Of a stretch of 49,585 nucleotides of DNA, positions 1-7,173 are shown in pieces; positions within the stretch are counted from its first letter, which is position 1, and every line of letters starts with the position of its first letter. Under the pieces are notes generated by a model, which made no database searches, had not been told where the DNA came from, and saw nothing but the letters and a program-made list of their open reading frames with translations. Source of the stretch: Bradyrhizobium sp. CCBAU 51627. Its GTDB lineage: Bacteria > Pseudomonadota > Alphaproteobacteria > Rhizobiales > Xanthobacteraceae. The stretch covers positions 1 to 49,585 of the forward strand of contig NZ_LBJG01000075.1 in assembly GCF_028128765.1 (NCBI RefSeq), written 5' to 3'. Made by a program: the position numbers and the translations under genes.

Positions 1-261
1 GCAAAGCCGCCCGCCCGCTACGGCGCTATGTGGGAGCGCGCGTCCGGGCGGCCTTGCTCTACCGAACTACACCACTACTGGGGACACGACCTTGCCGGAT
101 CCGGTGGTCGCGGGCGACGTCAGACCGACCTGGGCCACCCAGACATTCGGTCAGACGTCCGAGCTCTGGATCGCAATCGACAGGCGCAAGCTGAAGCGGC
201 AGCCACAGGTTCGGCCAGGATTCGTTCTTGTCGGGATCGCAGGCTTGGAGCGTTTCTCAGG
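1..261. other. No gene recognised at left edge
   Basis: The first 261 bases contain open frames on both strands, but their translations are arginine-rich and low in complexity, as expected of chance frames in GC-rich DNA. I see no ribosome-binding site, conserved motif, tRNA or repeat. This is probably the 3' flank of the small minus-strand gene that follows. Confidence 0.5.
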
Positions 262-528
262 TCAATGAGCGGACACCCACGCCCTCGCCTCACGTTGCGC
301 GGCAGAAATCTCCGCATCCGACATCTGGCCGGCCACTTCCTGACGCAGCGCGACGGCGTCCTTGCGGCCCTTCAGCGCGGCGAGATTGAACCATTTGTGC
401 GCGGCGACGAGATCGACCAGGCCCGAGCGGCCGCTCGCCCAGTAGATGCCGCGTTCGAACAGAACGTCCGACAGCGCGCACGAATCGATCGGCGTTGCCG
501 TATCGAGATCGAAAGTACCCTGAAACAT
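262..528 (-). CDS. Small Sel1-repeat-like protein
   Basis: An 88-residue protein with one Sel1/TPR-like helical unit: the stretch AHKWFNLAALKGRKDA is the typical Sel1 core, followed by an acidic/alanine helix (MSDAEISAAQREA). Sel1-like repeats usually mediate protein-protein contacts; the partner here is unknown. The frame is open further upstream to 750, but that part is arginine/serine-rich and unlike a protein. I therefore start at the ATG at 528, which follows an AAGGGG-type ribosome-binding site by about ten bases. There is no signal peptide or membrane segment, so it is probably cytoplasmic. It stands alone, with no operon partner. One repeat is few for the family; it may be a stand-alone adaptor. 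Confidence 0.75.
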   Translation of the reverse strand: MFQGTFDLDTATPIDSCALSDVLFERGIYWASGRSGLVDLVAAHKWFNLAALKGRKDAVALRQEVAGQMSDAEISAAQREARAWVSAH

Positions 529-1378
529 GACGCATCCCCTTTTTCTTATGCCGCCTCGTTCCACCGAGCGCGGCTCCCGTCCAACTCTGATTTGCGCGAT
601 CCTTCCGGATCGTGCGCTGTTCAACTCATCCCCGATGCCGTTTGCCGGCTTGTTGGAGGCGATGATGGCGGGCAAATTTGAATGGCAGTTTAAGTATCGC
701 GATGAAGCAGACGTAAACGGGAAGCCGCGCCACAGGCGCCGGCAACCCAAGAAGTCCGTGATTGGCAGGCACTTCTGAGATTCGTCAGATTCCGTTTACC
801 GCAGGATTTTGGGACATCGATAACCATCGCACACGGTGGTGCCGGCGCTGTGGCTGCTTCCCTTCAACTGTCGTCACCCGCAAAGGCCGGTGACCCAATA
901 TCCGGAGCGGCTGCCGTCGTGCCCCGAGAAGCCGCGGCGTACTGGATCGCCCGGTCGGAGCCGGGCGATGACACTGTGCGTGGAGAAACAGCGCGCAATC
1001 ACGCCACAGCCCCGCCTTGCCTCTCAAGCTAAGCGATGAAGCCAGCATGACGGAAGCGGAGCGACCACGTCGCGGTCAGATCAACAATGTCGGGAAAGGG
1101 ATGCCGGCAATACCCCGGCCTCAAGGAGAACGAGGGCGTCGGCGAACACGTCAGGACCAGATTCCATGATGGCCCGAAGGCCGCTTGTGGAATTGCGGAG
1201 CTCCTTTGAAGGAGACCCGCACCGAACGAAGAAAACTCTGTTTCTTCTGCCGGACCGTAAAGTCGAACGATCCGACCGTTGACCTGATGTCTCGCCGACA
1301 CCCTCTATCGTCGACCAGAACCTCTAGGAGGCGCTGATGACGTGCCGGCTGCTGGAGCCGGCAACTTCAGAAGCGAAG
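529..1378. other. 850-bp intergenic region with a dispersed repeat
   Basis: No frame here has convincing protein character. It must hold the promoter of the Sel1-like gene. It contains a type-A inverted repeat at 872-974 and a short perfect hairpin, CTCCTT-TG-AAGGAG, at 1201-1214. The 3' part (about 1060-1370) contains nothing I can name. Confidence 0.5.
872..974. repeat. Dispersed imperfect inverted repeat, type A copy 1
   Basis: The left edge reads GTCACCCGCAAAGGCCGGTG followed by a CCAATAT core. The right edge reads TACTGGATCGCCCGG and then CCGGGCGATGACA. The same outline (GTCAT-CACCCGC-hairpin, CCAGTAT core, ACTGGAT, hairpin, ATGAC) recurs at 24584-24688 and 40245-40348, so these are copies of one intergenic family. 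I regard it as a REP/BIME-like element of the chromosome; boundaries are approximate. Confidence 0.65.
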
Positions 1379-1471
1379 TTACTTCTTCTTCTTCGCGACC
1401 TTGCGGGTCTTCTTCGCAGTCTTCTTCACTGCGCTCTTCGCCTTCTTCGCCTTCTTCGCTTTCTTGGCCAT
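1379..1471 (-). CDS. 30-residue lysine/alanine-rich histone H1-like peptide
   Basis: The minus strand encodes a 30-residue protein beginning MAKKAKKAKKAKSAVKK and ending TRKVAKKKK before TAA. About half the residues are lysine, spaced as in the C-terminal tails of eukaryotic H1 and bacterial H1-like proteins. A strong GGAGGG ribosome-binding site sits five bases before the ATG, which is the best argument that it is translated. It probably binds DNA or RNA by charge (inference). Similar basic tails end topoisomerase I and RNase R in this window. A longer frame on the same strand (1305-1535) reads as glutamate runs; I take that as the out-of-frame shadow. It is too short for ordinary ORF thresholds and easily missed. 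Confidence 0.75.
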   Translation of the reverse strand: MAKKAKKAKKAKSAVKKTAKKTRKVAKKKK

Positions 1472-2034
1472 GTTGCCCTCCGATGTGTGAGATGGCTTTA
1501 ATCGCTGTGCGCATTCGGGGATCGAATGCACTCACCCCGAATACACCAACACGACGAAAAAAACATCTTCTGACTTAAGGAAGTGTTGACGACGCAGCGC
1601 GCGTGCGCCAGCCGCGCTTGATTTGCCGACACGCGGAGAGACGCGACTGCGATTGCCAATGCGCCTCGCAACATCGATGGCGGCAAGCGCTGCGATTGCA
1701 GGAAAACACTATGCAGCAAGTACTATTCTGTCTGTGCACATCACGCGCGATCGGTGCGACGACGCACGCTGCAAAGCGCGCGATGGTCTCGCGAGACCGA
1801 GTCGCGGACTCTGAGTCGCGAATTTTGGCAACGAAATTATTTTCATGCTTAATGGCGGCGGCGCGCGTCGGAGCATGTGCAGGACGCCGTTTTGCGCGAA
1901 TCGCGAGGACCGCGATTCGGTCGTCGCATCGCGCTTGGATGGGATGATGCTTGCCGTCGATGACGCGTGCGAGCGTCGCATCGCGAGATGAAGCGAGGTG
2001 ACGAAAGGCATCGTCACCTCGTCCGAACGCGCAG
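1472..2034. other. Intergenic region rich in TCGCG palindromes
   Basis: No protein-like frame is convincing; a 102-codon minus frame (1709-2017) has no ribosome-binding site and odd composition. The first 100 bases probably hold the promoter of the lysine-rich peptide. From about 1780 to 1990 there are many short palindromes and repeats around TCGCG. One is the perfect 14-base GGTCTCGCGAGACC at 1785-1798; another is CGTCGCATCGCG, repeated directly at 1922-1933 and 1974-1985. It could be a structured RNA, a protein-binding region or a decayed gene; I cannot decide. Confidence 0.4.
1994..2021 (-). terminator. Perfect hairpin downstream of gatB
   Basis: The arms CGAGGTGACGA (1994-2004) and TCGTCACCTCG (2011-2021) are perfectly complementary over 11 bp around a six-base loop, 14 bases past the gatB stop. 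On the minus strand no clear T-run follows, so it may be a 3' end stabiliser rather than a classical intrinsic terminator. Confidence 0.5.
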
Positions 2035-3513
2035 CTAGATACCGAGCTTGGACTTGAGCAGCTCGTTGACCGCCTGCGGGTTCGCCTTGCCGCCTGAAGA
2101 CTTCATCACCTGGCCGACGAACCAGCCGAGCGACTGCGGCTTATCCTTCACCTGCGCGGCCTTGTCGGGATTGGCCGCGATGATGTCGTCGACAACCTTT
2201 TCGATCGCCGAGAGATCCGTGACCTGCTTCATGCCGCGGCTTTCGACCAGCGCGCGCGGGTCGCCGCCCTCCTGCCAGACGATCTCGAACAAATCCTTGG
2301 CGATCTTGCCGGAGATGGTGCCCTCGCCGATCAGGTCGATGATCCCTGAGAGCTGCTCGGACGTCACAGGAGAGCCCGTAATATCCCGGCCTTCCTTGTT
2401 GAGACGGCCGAACAGCTCGTTGATCACCCAGTTCGCCGCCATCTTGCCGTCGCGGGCGCGGTTGGCGAGCTTGTCCAGCACCGTCTCGTAGAACACCGCG
2501 CTCTCGCGCTCGGCGACCAGCACGCTCGCATCATAAGCCGACAGGCCGAAGTCGGCGACGAAGCGCGCCTTCTTCTGGTCCGGCAGCTCGGGCAGCTTCG
2601 CCTTCAGCTCGTCGACGAATGCCTGGTCGAACTCCAGCGGCAGCAGGTCCGGATCGGGGAAGTAGCGATAGTCATGCGCCTCTTCCTTCGAGCGCATCGA
2701 GCGCGTCTCGCCCTTGTTGGGGTCGTAGAGCCGCGTCTCCTGGTCGATTGCTCCGCCCTCCTCGAGGATCTCGATCTGGCGGCGCGCCTCAAACTCGATC
2801 GCCTGCCCGATGAAGTTGATCGAGTTCATGTTCTTGATTTCGCAGCGGGTGCCGAGCGGCCCGCCCGGCTTGCGCACGGAGACGTTGACGTCGGCGCGCA
2901 AGGATCCCTTCTCCATGTCGCCGTCGCAGGTGCCGAGATAGCGCAGGATCGAGCGCAGCTTCGTCACATAGGCCTTGGCCTGCTCCGCGTCGCGGATGTC
3001 AGGCTTGGAGACGATCTCCATCAGGGCCACGCCAGAGCGGTTGAGATCGACATTGGTCATCGTCGGCGACCGGTCGTGGAGCAACTTGCCGGCGTCCTGC
3101 TCGAGATGCAGACGCTCGATGCCGATGGCGACGCTGCGGCCGCCGTCGAGCTCGACCAGAACTTCGCCCTCGCCGACGACCGGCGACTTGTACTGGCTGA
3201 TCTGGTAGCCCTGCGGCAGGTCGGGGTAGAAATAGTTCTTGCGGTCGAACACCGAGCGCAGATTGATCTTCGCGTTGAGACCGAGACCGGTCCGGACAGC
3301 CTGCCTGACGCATTCCTCGTTGATGACGGGCAGCATGCCGGGCATGGCGGCATCGACCAGCGAAACGTGGCTGTTCGGCTCGCCGCCGAACGCGGTCGAT
3401 GCACCGGAGAACAGTTTGGAGTTCGACGTCACCTGGGCATGGATCTCCATGCCGATGACCATCTCCCAATCGCCGGTGGCGCCTTTAAGAAGCTTGTGCG
3501 TGGCCGTGCTCAT
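2035..3513 (-). CDS. gatB: Aspartyl/glutamyl-tRNA(Asn/Gln) amidotransferase subunit B
   Basis: A 492-residue protein of normal length for GatB. With GatA and GatC it converts misacylated Glu-tRNA(Gln) and Asp-tRNA(Asn) to the cognate aminoacyl-tRNAs in the cytoplasm. The N-terminal half has the kinase-like GatB signatures (WEMVIGMEIHAQV, and FDRKNYFYPDLPQGYQISQY). The C-terminus is the helical Yqey-like domain that grips the tRNA (VIGQVMKSSGG-type ending seen as WFVGQVMKSSGGKANPQAV). I chose ATG 3513, 13 codons inside the longest frame, because GGGAG precedes it. It overlaps the stop of the small upstream ORF as ATGA, so the two are translationally coupled. It is the last gene of the gatC-orf70-gatA-orf100-gatB operon. 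Confidence 0.97.
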   Translation of the reverse strand: MSTATHKLLKGATGDWEMVIGMEIHAQVTSNSKLFSGASTAFGGEPNSHVSLVDAAMPGMLPVINEECVRQAVRTGLGLNAKINLRSVFDRKNYFYPDLPQGYQISQYKSPVVGEGEVLVELDGGRSVAIGIERLHLEQDAGKLLHDRSPTMTNVDLNRSGVALMEIVSKPDIRDAEQAKAYVTKLRSILRYLGTCDGDMEKGSLRADVNVSVRKPGGPLGTRCEIKNMNSINFIGQAIEFEARRQIEILEEGGAIDQETRLYDPNKGETRSMRSKEEAHDYRYFPDPDLLPLEFDQAFVDELKAKLPELPDQKKARFVADFGLSAYDASVLVAERESAVFYETVLDKLANRARDGKMAANWVINELFGRLNKEGRDITGSPVTSEQLSGIIDLIGEGTISGKIAKDLFEIVWQEGGDPRALVESRGMKQVTDLSAIEKVVDDIIAANPDKAAQVKDKPQSLGWFVGQVMKSSGGKANPQAVNELLKSKLGI

Positions 3514-3812
3514 GTTGTGCTCCCAAGCAGCGTGGCAACGATCCGTTCCCACTCCGCTTCCAATGAATCCTTCGCAGCGGGCTGGCCGGCCTGGCGGTAC
3601 CAGTAGCCGGCATTGCCGAGGTCGCCTTCGACGCGGTGCAAATACGCGTGCACCCAGGCGGCGTCGCGGCCCTGGTCATCCTGGACGATCTTGTGCGCAT
3701 GGTCCCAATCGCCCTTCGCAGCCCACCAGAGACCGGCAAGCGGCGCGTTCAGACCAGGCGCGGGCGCCGCGCCGTCGAGGCTTGCGATGAAGTCGACGAC
3801 ATTCACCACCAC
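3510..3812 (-). CDS. Conserved-looking 100-residue protein between gatA and gatB
   Basis: The product is 100 residues with no domain I can name. It is rich in Trp, Ala and His (LAGLWWAAKGDWDHAHKIVQ, then AAWVHAYLHRVEGDLGNAGY), and the pattern suggests two or three amphipathic helices reminiscent of a degenerate TPR-like hairpin. It has no signal or membrane segment. It overlaps the 3' end of gatA by ten bases and the gatB ATG by four, so it is embedded in the amidotransferase operon and must be co-translated with it. Either an accessory factor of GatCAB or an unrelated passenger would fit. The coding evidence is operon fit and plausible composition. Confidence 0.8.
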   Translation of the reverse strand: MVVNVVDFIASLDGAAPAPGLNAPLAGLWWAAKGDWDHAHKIVQDDQGRDAAWVHAYLHRVEGDLGNAGYWYRQAGQPAAKDSLEAEWERIVATLLGSTT

Positions 3813-5278
3813 CTCGCGGGCGTGAAGCGGCCGGCAGCCTGCTCGATCACCTCGCCGAGCGAGAACAGAGTCTCCTCCTCGAACGGACGGCCGATCAGTT
3901 GCAGGCCGAGCGGCAGGCCTTGCGCGTCCTTACCTGCGGGCACCGCTATGCCCGGCAGACCCGCCATGTTCACAGTCACCGTGAAGATGTCGTTGAGATA
4001 CATCTCGACCGGGTCGGCGCCGCCCTTCTCGCCGATGCCGAAGGCCGCCGACGGCGTGGCCGGCGTCAGGATCGCGTCCACGCCCCGAGCGAAGCAGTCC
4101 TCAAAGTCCTTCTTGATCAGCGTGCGCACCTTCTGGGCGCGCAAATAATAGGCGTCGTAATAGCCGGCCGAGAGCACATAGGTGCCGATCATGACGCGGC
4201 GCCGCACCTCGGCACCGAAGCCTCCAGCACGGGTGTTTTCGTACTGTTCGATGATGGTCTTGCCCTGCTCGCGCAGACCGTAGCGAACGCCGTCATAGCG
4301 CGCGAGGTTCGACGAAGCCTCGGCCGGCGCTACGATGTAATAGGCCGGCAGCGCGTATTTGGTGTGCGGCAGCGACACCTCGACCAGCTCGGCGCCGGCG
4401 GTCTTCAGCCACTTTGCCCCCGCTTCCCAGAGTTTCTCGATCTCGGCCGGCATGCCGTCGAGCCGATACTCCCGGGGGATGCCGATCTTCATGCCCTTCA
4501 CGGACTTGCCGATCGCGGCCTCGTAATCCGGGACGGCAATATCGACCGAAGTCGTGTCCTTCGGATCGTGGCCGGCCATCGAACGCAGCAGCATCGCGGC
4601 ATCGCGCACGCTGCGCGCGATCGGGCCGGCTTGGTCGAGCGAGGACGCGAAGGCGACGATGCCCCAGCGCGAGCAGCGGCCATAGGTCGGCTTGATGCCG
4701 ACGGTGGCGGTGAACGCCGCGGGCTGGCGGATCGAGCCGCCGGTATCGGTCGCGGTCGCGCCCATGCAGAGCAGCGCCGCCACGGCCGAGGCCGAGCCGC
4801 CGGACGAGCCGCCCGGCACCAGCGTGGTGTTGCTTCCCTCACGCCGCCAGGGATTGCCGACCGGACCGAAGCACGAAGTCTCGTTGGCCGAGCCCATCGC
4901 GAACTCGTCATTGTTGAGCTTGCCGAGCATCACCGCGCCATCGCGCCAGAGCTGCGAGGTCACCGTGGACTCATAGGTCGGCACGAAATTGCCGAGGATC
5001 TTCGAGCACGCCGTCGTGCGCACGCCCTTGGTCGCGAACAAATCCTTGATGCCGAGCGGGATGCCGGCGAGCGGGCCGGCATCACCCTTGGTGATCTTGG
5101 CGTCAGCCTCCCGGGCCATGGCGCGCGCCTGGTCGGGCGTCTCCATCACGAAGGCATTGAGCACGCGCGCGGCTTCGATCGCGCTCAGATGCGCGTCGGT
5201 CAGCTCGAGGGACGAGAAAGTCTTGTCGGCGAGACCCTTGCGGGCCTCGGCGAGCGTCAACGATGTCAAATCGGTCAT
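3803..5278 (-). CDS. gatA: Aspartyl/glutamyl-tRNA(Asn/Gln) amidotransferase subunit A
   Basis: A 491-residue amidase-signature protein that releases ammonia from glutamine for transfer by GatB. The Ser-cisSer-Lys triad is visible: Lys near residue 78 (GIPLGIKDLF), the cis-serine near 158 in PGGSSGGSASAV, and the nucleophile near 182 in DTGGSIRQPAA. The C-terminal part contains the GatA glutamine-pocket stretch (YYDAYYLRAQKVRTLI). Its ATG overlaps the stop of the preceding 70-residue ORF by four bases. Its own end overlaps the next ORF by ten. A second, shorter amidase paralogue lies at 19146-20390, but only this one has GatB and GatC beside it. Confidence 0.97.
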   Translation of the reverse strand: MTDLTSLTLAEARKGLADKTFSSLELTDAHLSAIEAARVLNAFVMETPDQARAMAREADAKITKGDAGPLAGIPLGIKDLFATKGVRTTACSKILGNFVPTYESTVTSQLWRDGAVMLGKLNNDEFAMGSANETSCFGPVGNPWRREGSNTTLVPGGSSGGSASAVAALLCMGATATDTGGSIRQPAAFTATVGIKPTYGRCSRWGIVAFASSLDQAGPIARSVRDAAMLLRSMAGHDPKDTTSVDIAVPDYEAAIGKSVKGMKIGIPREYRLDGMPAEIEKLWEAGAKWLKTAGAELVEVSLPHTKYALPAYYIVAPAEASSNLARYDGVRYGLREQGKTIIEQYENTRAGGFGAEVRRRVMIGTYVLSAGYYDAYYLRAQKVRTLIKKDFEDCFARGVDAILTPATPSAAFGIGEKGGADPVEMYLNDIFTVTVNMAGLPGIAVPAGKDAQGLPLGLQLIGRPFEEETLFSLGEVIEQAAGRFTPARWW

Positions 5279-5487
5279 TTATTGATCGGGCTGCAGAAGA
5301 ACGGAGACAGGGTCTTGTCGTTGGCCGGGTCGTCTTTTTTGGCGGCTGCATTCGCGGCGGCCTGGAGCTCGTCGAGCACGGCATTGACGGCGACATTGGG
5401 ATCGGCAGCCTTGCCCTGCCGCTCCATCTTGTCGAGGTAATTCATGTAGGCCTGATAGGCCTTCTCATCGTCGCAAAGCAGACACAT
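5275..5487 (-). CDS. Small 70-residue protein between gatC and gatA
   Basis: A 70-residue protein starting MCLLCDDEKAYQAYMNYLDK. It has a CxxC pair at the extreme N-terminus, a tyrosine-rich helix, an alanine-rich middle (ELQAAANAAAKK) and an FFC motif near the end. Three cysteines in 70 residues suggest metal binding or redox chemistry, but that is inference. Its stop overlaps the gatA start (ATGA), which makes co-translation likely. I recognise no named family. It lies 78 bases after gatC and reads in the same direction as the whole operon. Confidence 0.78.
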   Translation of the reverse strand: MCLLCDDEKAYQAYMNYLDKMERQGKAADPNVAVNAVLDELQAAANAAAKKDDPANDKTLSPFFCSPINK

Positions 5488-5565
5488 CGGACCACGTCCT
5501 AAGACTCTTCATTTGACGCGTTTTCTTCACGCGAACCGGACTCCACTTCGCTCGAAAACGCTATG

Positions 5566-5853
5566 TTACTCGACAACCTTCGGCACCAGGAAGAAGTGCC
5601 CCTCGGTTGCGGGCGCGTTGGCAACGATATCGTCGGCGATCTCGCCGTCATCGACCACGTCCTGCCGCTTCTTCATCTGCATCGGGGTTACCGAGGTCAT
5701 GGGCTCCACGCCCTCGACATTGACCTCCGAGAGCTGCTCGACGAAAGCCAGCATGGCGTTGAGCTCGCCCTGCAGATGCGGAACCTCGTCCTCGGAAACC
5801 GCAATACGCGCCAGATGCGCGATGCGGCGGACGGTCGTGGCGTCGACGGACAT
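5566..5853 (-). CDS. gatC: Aspartyl/glutamyl-tRNA(Asn/Gln) amidotransferase subunit C
   Basis: The product is 95 residues, the usual GatC length. GatC is the small belt subunit that stabilises the GatA-GatB complex. The family pattern is clear: VRRIAHLARIAVSEDEV at the N-terminus, LNAMLAFVEQLSEVNVEGVE in the middle, and the ATEGHFFLVPKVVE ending. The longest frame starts 21 codons earlier (5916), but the family start is MSVDATTV at 5853. This is the first gene of the minus-strand gat operon, so the operon promoter should lie in 5854-5930. Confidence 0.96.
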   Translation of the reverse strand: MSVDATTVRRIAHLARIAVSEDEVPHLQGELNAMLAFVEQLSEVNVEGVEPMTSVTPMQMKKRQDVVDDGEIADDIVANAPATEGHFFLVPKVVE

Positions 5854-5930
5854 TATATAAGGCCTCTCACGGCAAAACCTATGTGCCGTATAGCAGAGGC
5901 CGGTTTTGCGCCGCAACCGGCGTGGCTGGG

Positions 5931-7007
5931 CTACCCAGCCAGCGCTTTCATGCGGGCCAGCGCCGATTTCGCGAGATCCCGGGTCAATTCGGCCGCAGGG
6001 ACCTCGCGGCCGAGCGCGATGGCCTGGCCGGCCCAGAGATTGGTGAAATCCACCCTGCCCTGCTTTTCGGCAGCCGCCTTCAGCGGTCCCAATGCCGTCG
6101 CGGCATGGGGAAAGGGCGGCGCGTCGGGCGAGACCGGCCCGGCCTCGCGCATCAGGCGGTTCTGGACGCCGCGCGCCGGACGACCGGTCATGACATTGGT
6201 GATAACGGTGGAATCGTCGCCCGCCTCGGCCAGCGCCTTGCGGCCACCCGCGCTGACCTTGGACTCCGGACAGCGCAGATAAGCACTGCCGATCTGCACG
6301 CCGGAGGCGCCGAGCGCAAAGGCTGCGGCGATGCCGCGTCCGTCCGCGATGCCGCCGGCTGCGATCACCGGGACCTTCACGGCATCGGCGACCTGCGGCA
6401 CCAGCGCGAAGGTACCGGGCTGCTCGGCAATCTTGTCGGTCAGGAACATGCCGCGATGGCCGCCCGCCTCGGCGCCTTGCGCAATCACCGCATCGACGCC
6501 GCGCTGTTCGAGCCAGATCGCCTCCTTCACCGTCGTCGCTGACGAGATGACGAGACAGCCCGCCGCCTTGACGCGCTTGAGCAGCGCTGGCTCCGGCAGG
6601 CCGAAATGGAAGCTGACGACCTCCGGCTTCAGCTCCTCGACGACCTCGCAGAAGGCAGCGTCGAACGGTGCTCGGTTCGCAGCATTGATCGGCGCCGCCG
6701 GATCGAGACCGAGCTCGGCGTAATATCCCGTCAGCCGCTGCTTCCAGCGCGCTTCCGCCTCAGGCGTGAGATCGACGGGCGTGTGGCAGAAGAAGTTCAT
6801 GTTCACCGGCGCTTTCACGCGCTGGCGGATGAGATTGACCTGCTCGCGCGCCTTCTCCGCCGACAGCATCGCGCAAGGCAGCGAGCCGAGCCCGCCGCCC
6901 TCGGCCACGGCGATCACCAGCTCCGCATCCATCACGCCGGCCATCGGCGCCAGCACGATCGGGAATTCGGTCTTGAAGAGATCGATCAGTCGACGGTCGG
7001 GCCACAT
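5931..7007 (-). CDS. Nitronate monooxygenase family protein (copy A)
   Basis: A 358-residue FMN-binding TIM-barrel protein of the nitronate monooxygenase/2-nitropropane dioxygenase family, which oxidises alkyl nitronates to carbonyl compounds and nitrite. Visible signatures are the N-terminal FPIVLAPMAGVMDAELVIAV, AQGAEAGGHRG (the conserved catalytic-histidine loop) and PVIAAGGIADGRGIAAAFAL (FMN phosphate site). Family members also act on related substrates, so the true substrate is unknown. A paralogue lies directly upstream at 7107-8147 in the same direction, separated by a long inverted repeat. No membrane segment or signal peptide is present. Confidence 0.9.
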   Translation of the reverse strand: MWPDRRLIDLFKTEFPIVLAPMAGVMDAELVIAVAEGGGLGSLPCAMLSAEKAREQVNLIRQRVKAPVNMNFFCHTPVDLTPEAEARWKQRLTGYYAELGLDPAAPINAANRAPFDAAFCEVVEELKPEVVSFHFGLPEPALLKRVKAAGCLVISSATTVKEAIWLEQRGVDAVIAQGAEAGGHRGMFLTDKIAEQPGTFALVPQVADAVKVPVIAAGGIADGRGIAAAFALGASGVQIGSAYLRCPESKVSAGGRKALAEAGDDSTVITNVMTGRPARGVQNRLMREAGPVSPDAPPFPHAATALGPLKAAAEKQGRVDFTNLWAGQAIALGREVPAAELTRDLAKSALARMKALAG

Positions 7008-7029
7008 GGTTCTTGCCTCGTATTCGCTG

Positions 7030-7173
7030 TTCCCCTCTCCCCTTGTGGGAGAGGGTGGATCGCCGCATAAGCGGCGAGAGGGGGGTATCTCTCGTCAAAC
7101 GCAACACTAAGTTTGCGGAGAGATACCCCTCATCCGGCGCTGCGCGCCACCTTCTCCCACAAGGGGAGAGGGA
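7030..7173. repeat. Long nested inverted repeat, type B, overlapping a gene end
   Basis: Two sets of perfect arms are nested. The outer pair is CTCTCCCCTTGTGGGAGA at 7035-7052 with its complement at 7153-7170 (18 bp). The inner pair is GGGGTATCTCTC at 7082-7093 with its complement at 7118-7129 (12 bp). The loop contains the stop codon of the upstream nitronate monooxygenase gene, so the right half of the element is coding. RNA through it could fold into a stem-loop over 130 bases long between the two paralogues. Confidence 0.85.

Noticed and set aside
28..681. 217-codon plus-strand ORF at the left edge
   Set aside because: Arginine-rich translation, no ribosome-binding site, and it runs antisense through the better-supported Sel1-like gene.
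1305..1535. Glutamate-rich 76-codon ORF
   Set aside because: The glutamate runs come from reading the lysine codons of the 30-residue peptide out of frame on the same strand; the peptide has the ribosome-binding site.
1709..2017. 102-codon minus-strand ORF upstream of the lysine-rich peptide
   Set aside because: No Shine-Dalgarno, Ser/Arg/Ala-rich composition, and it covers the TCGCG palindromes and the gatB hairpin.
3899..5440. 513-codon plus-strand ORF antisense to gatA
   Set aside because: A long antisense frame is expected in GC-rich coding DNA; the gatA strand has full family motifs.
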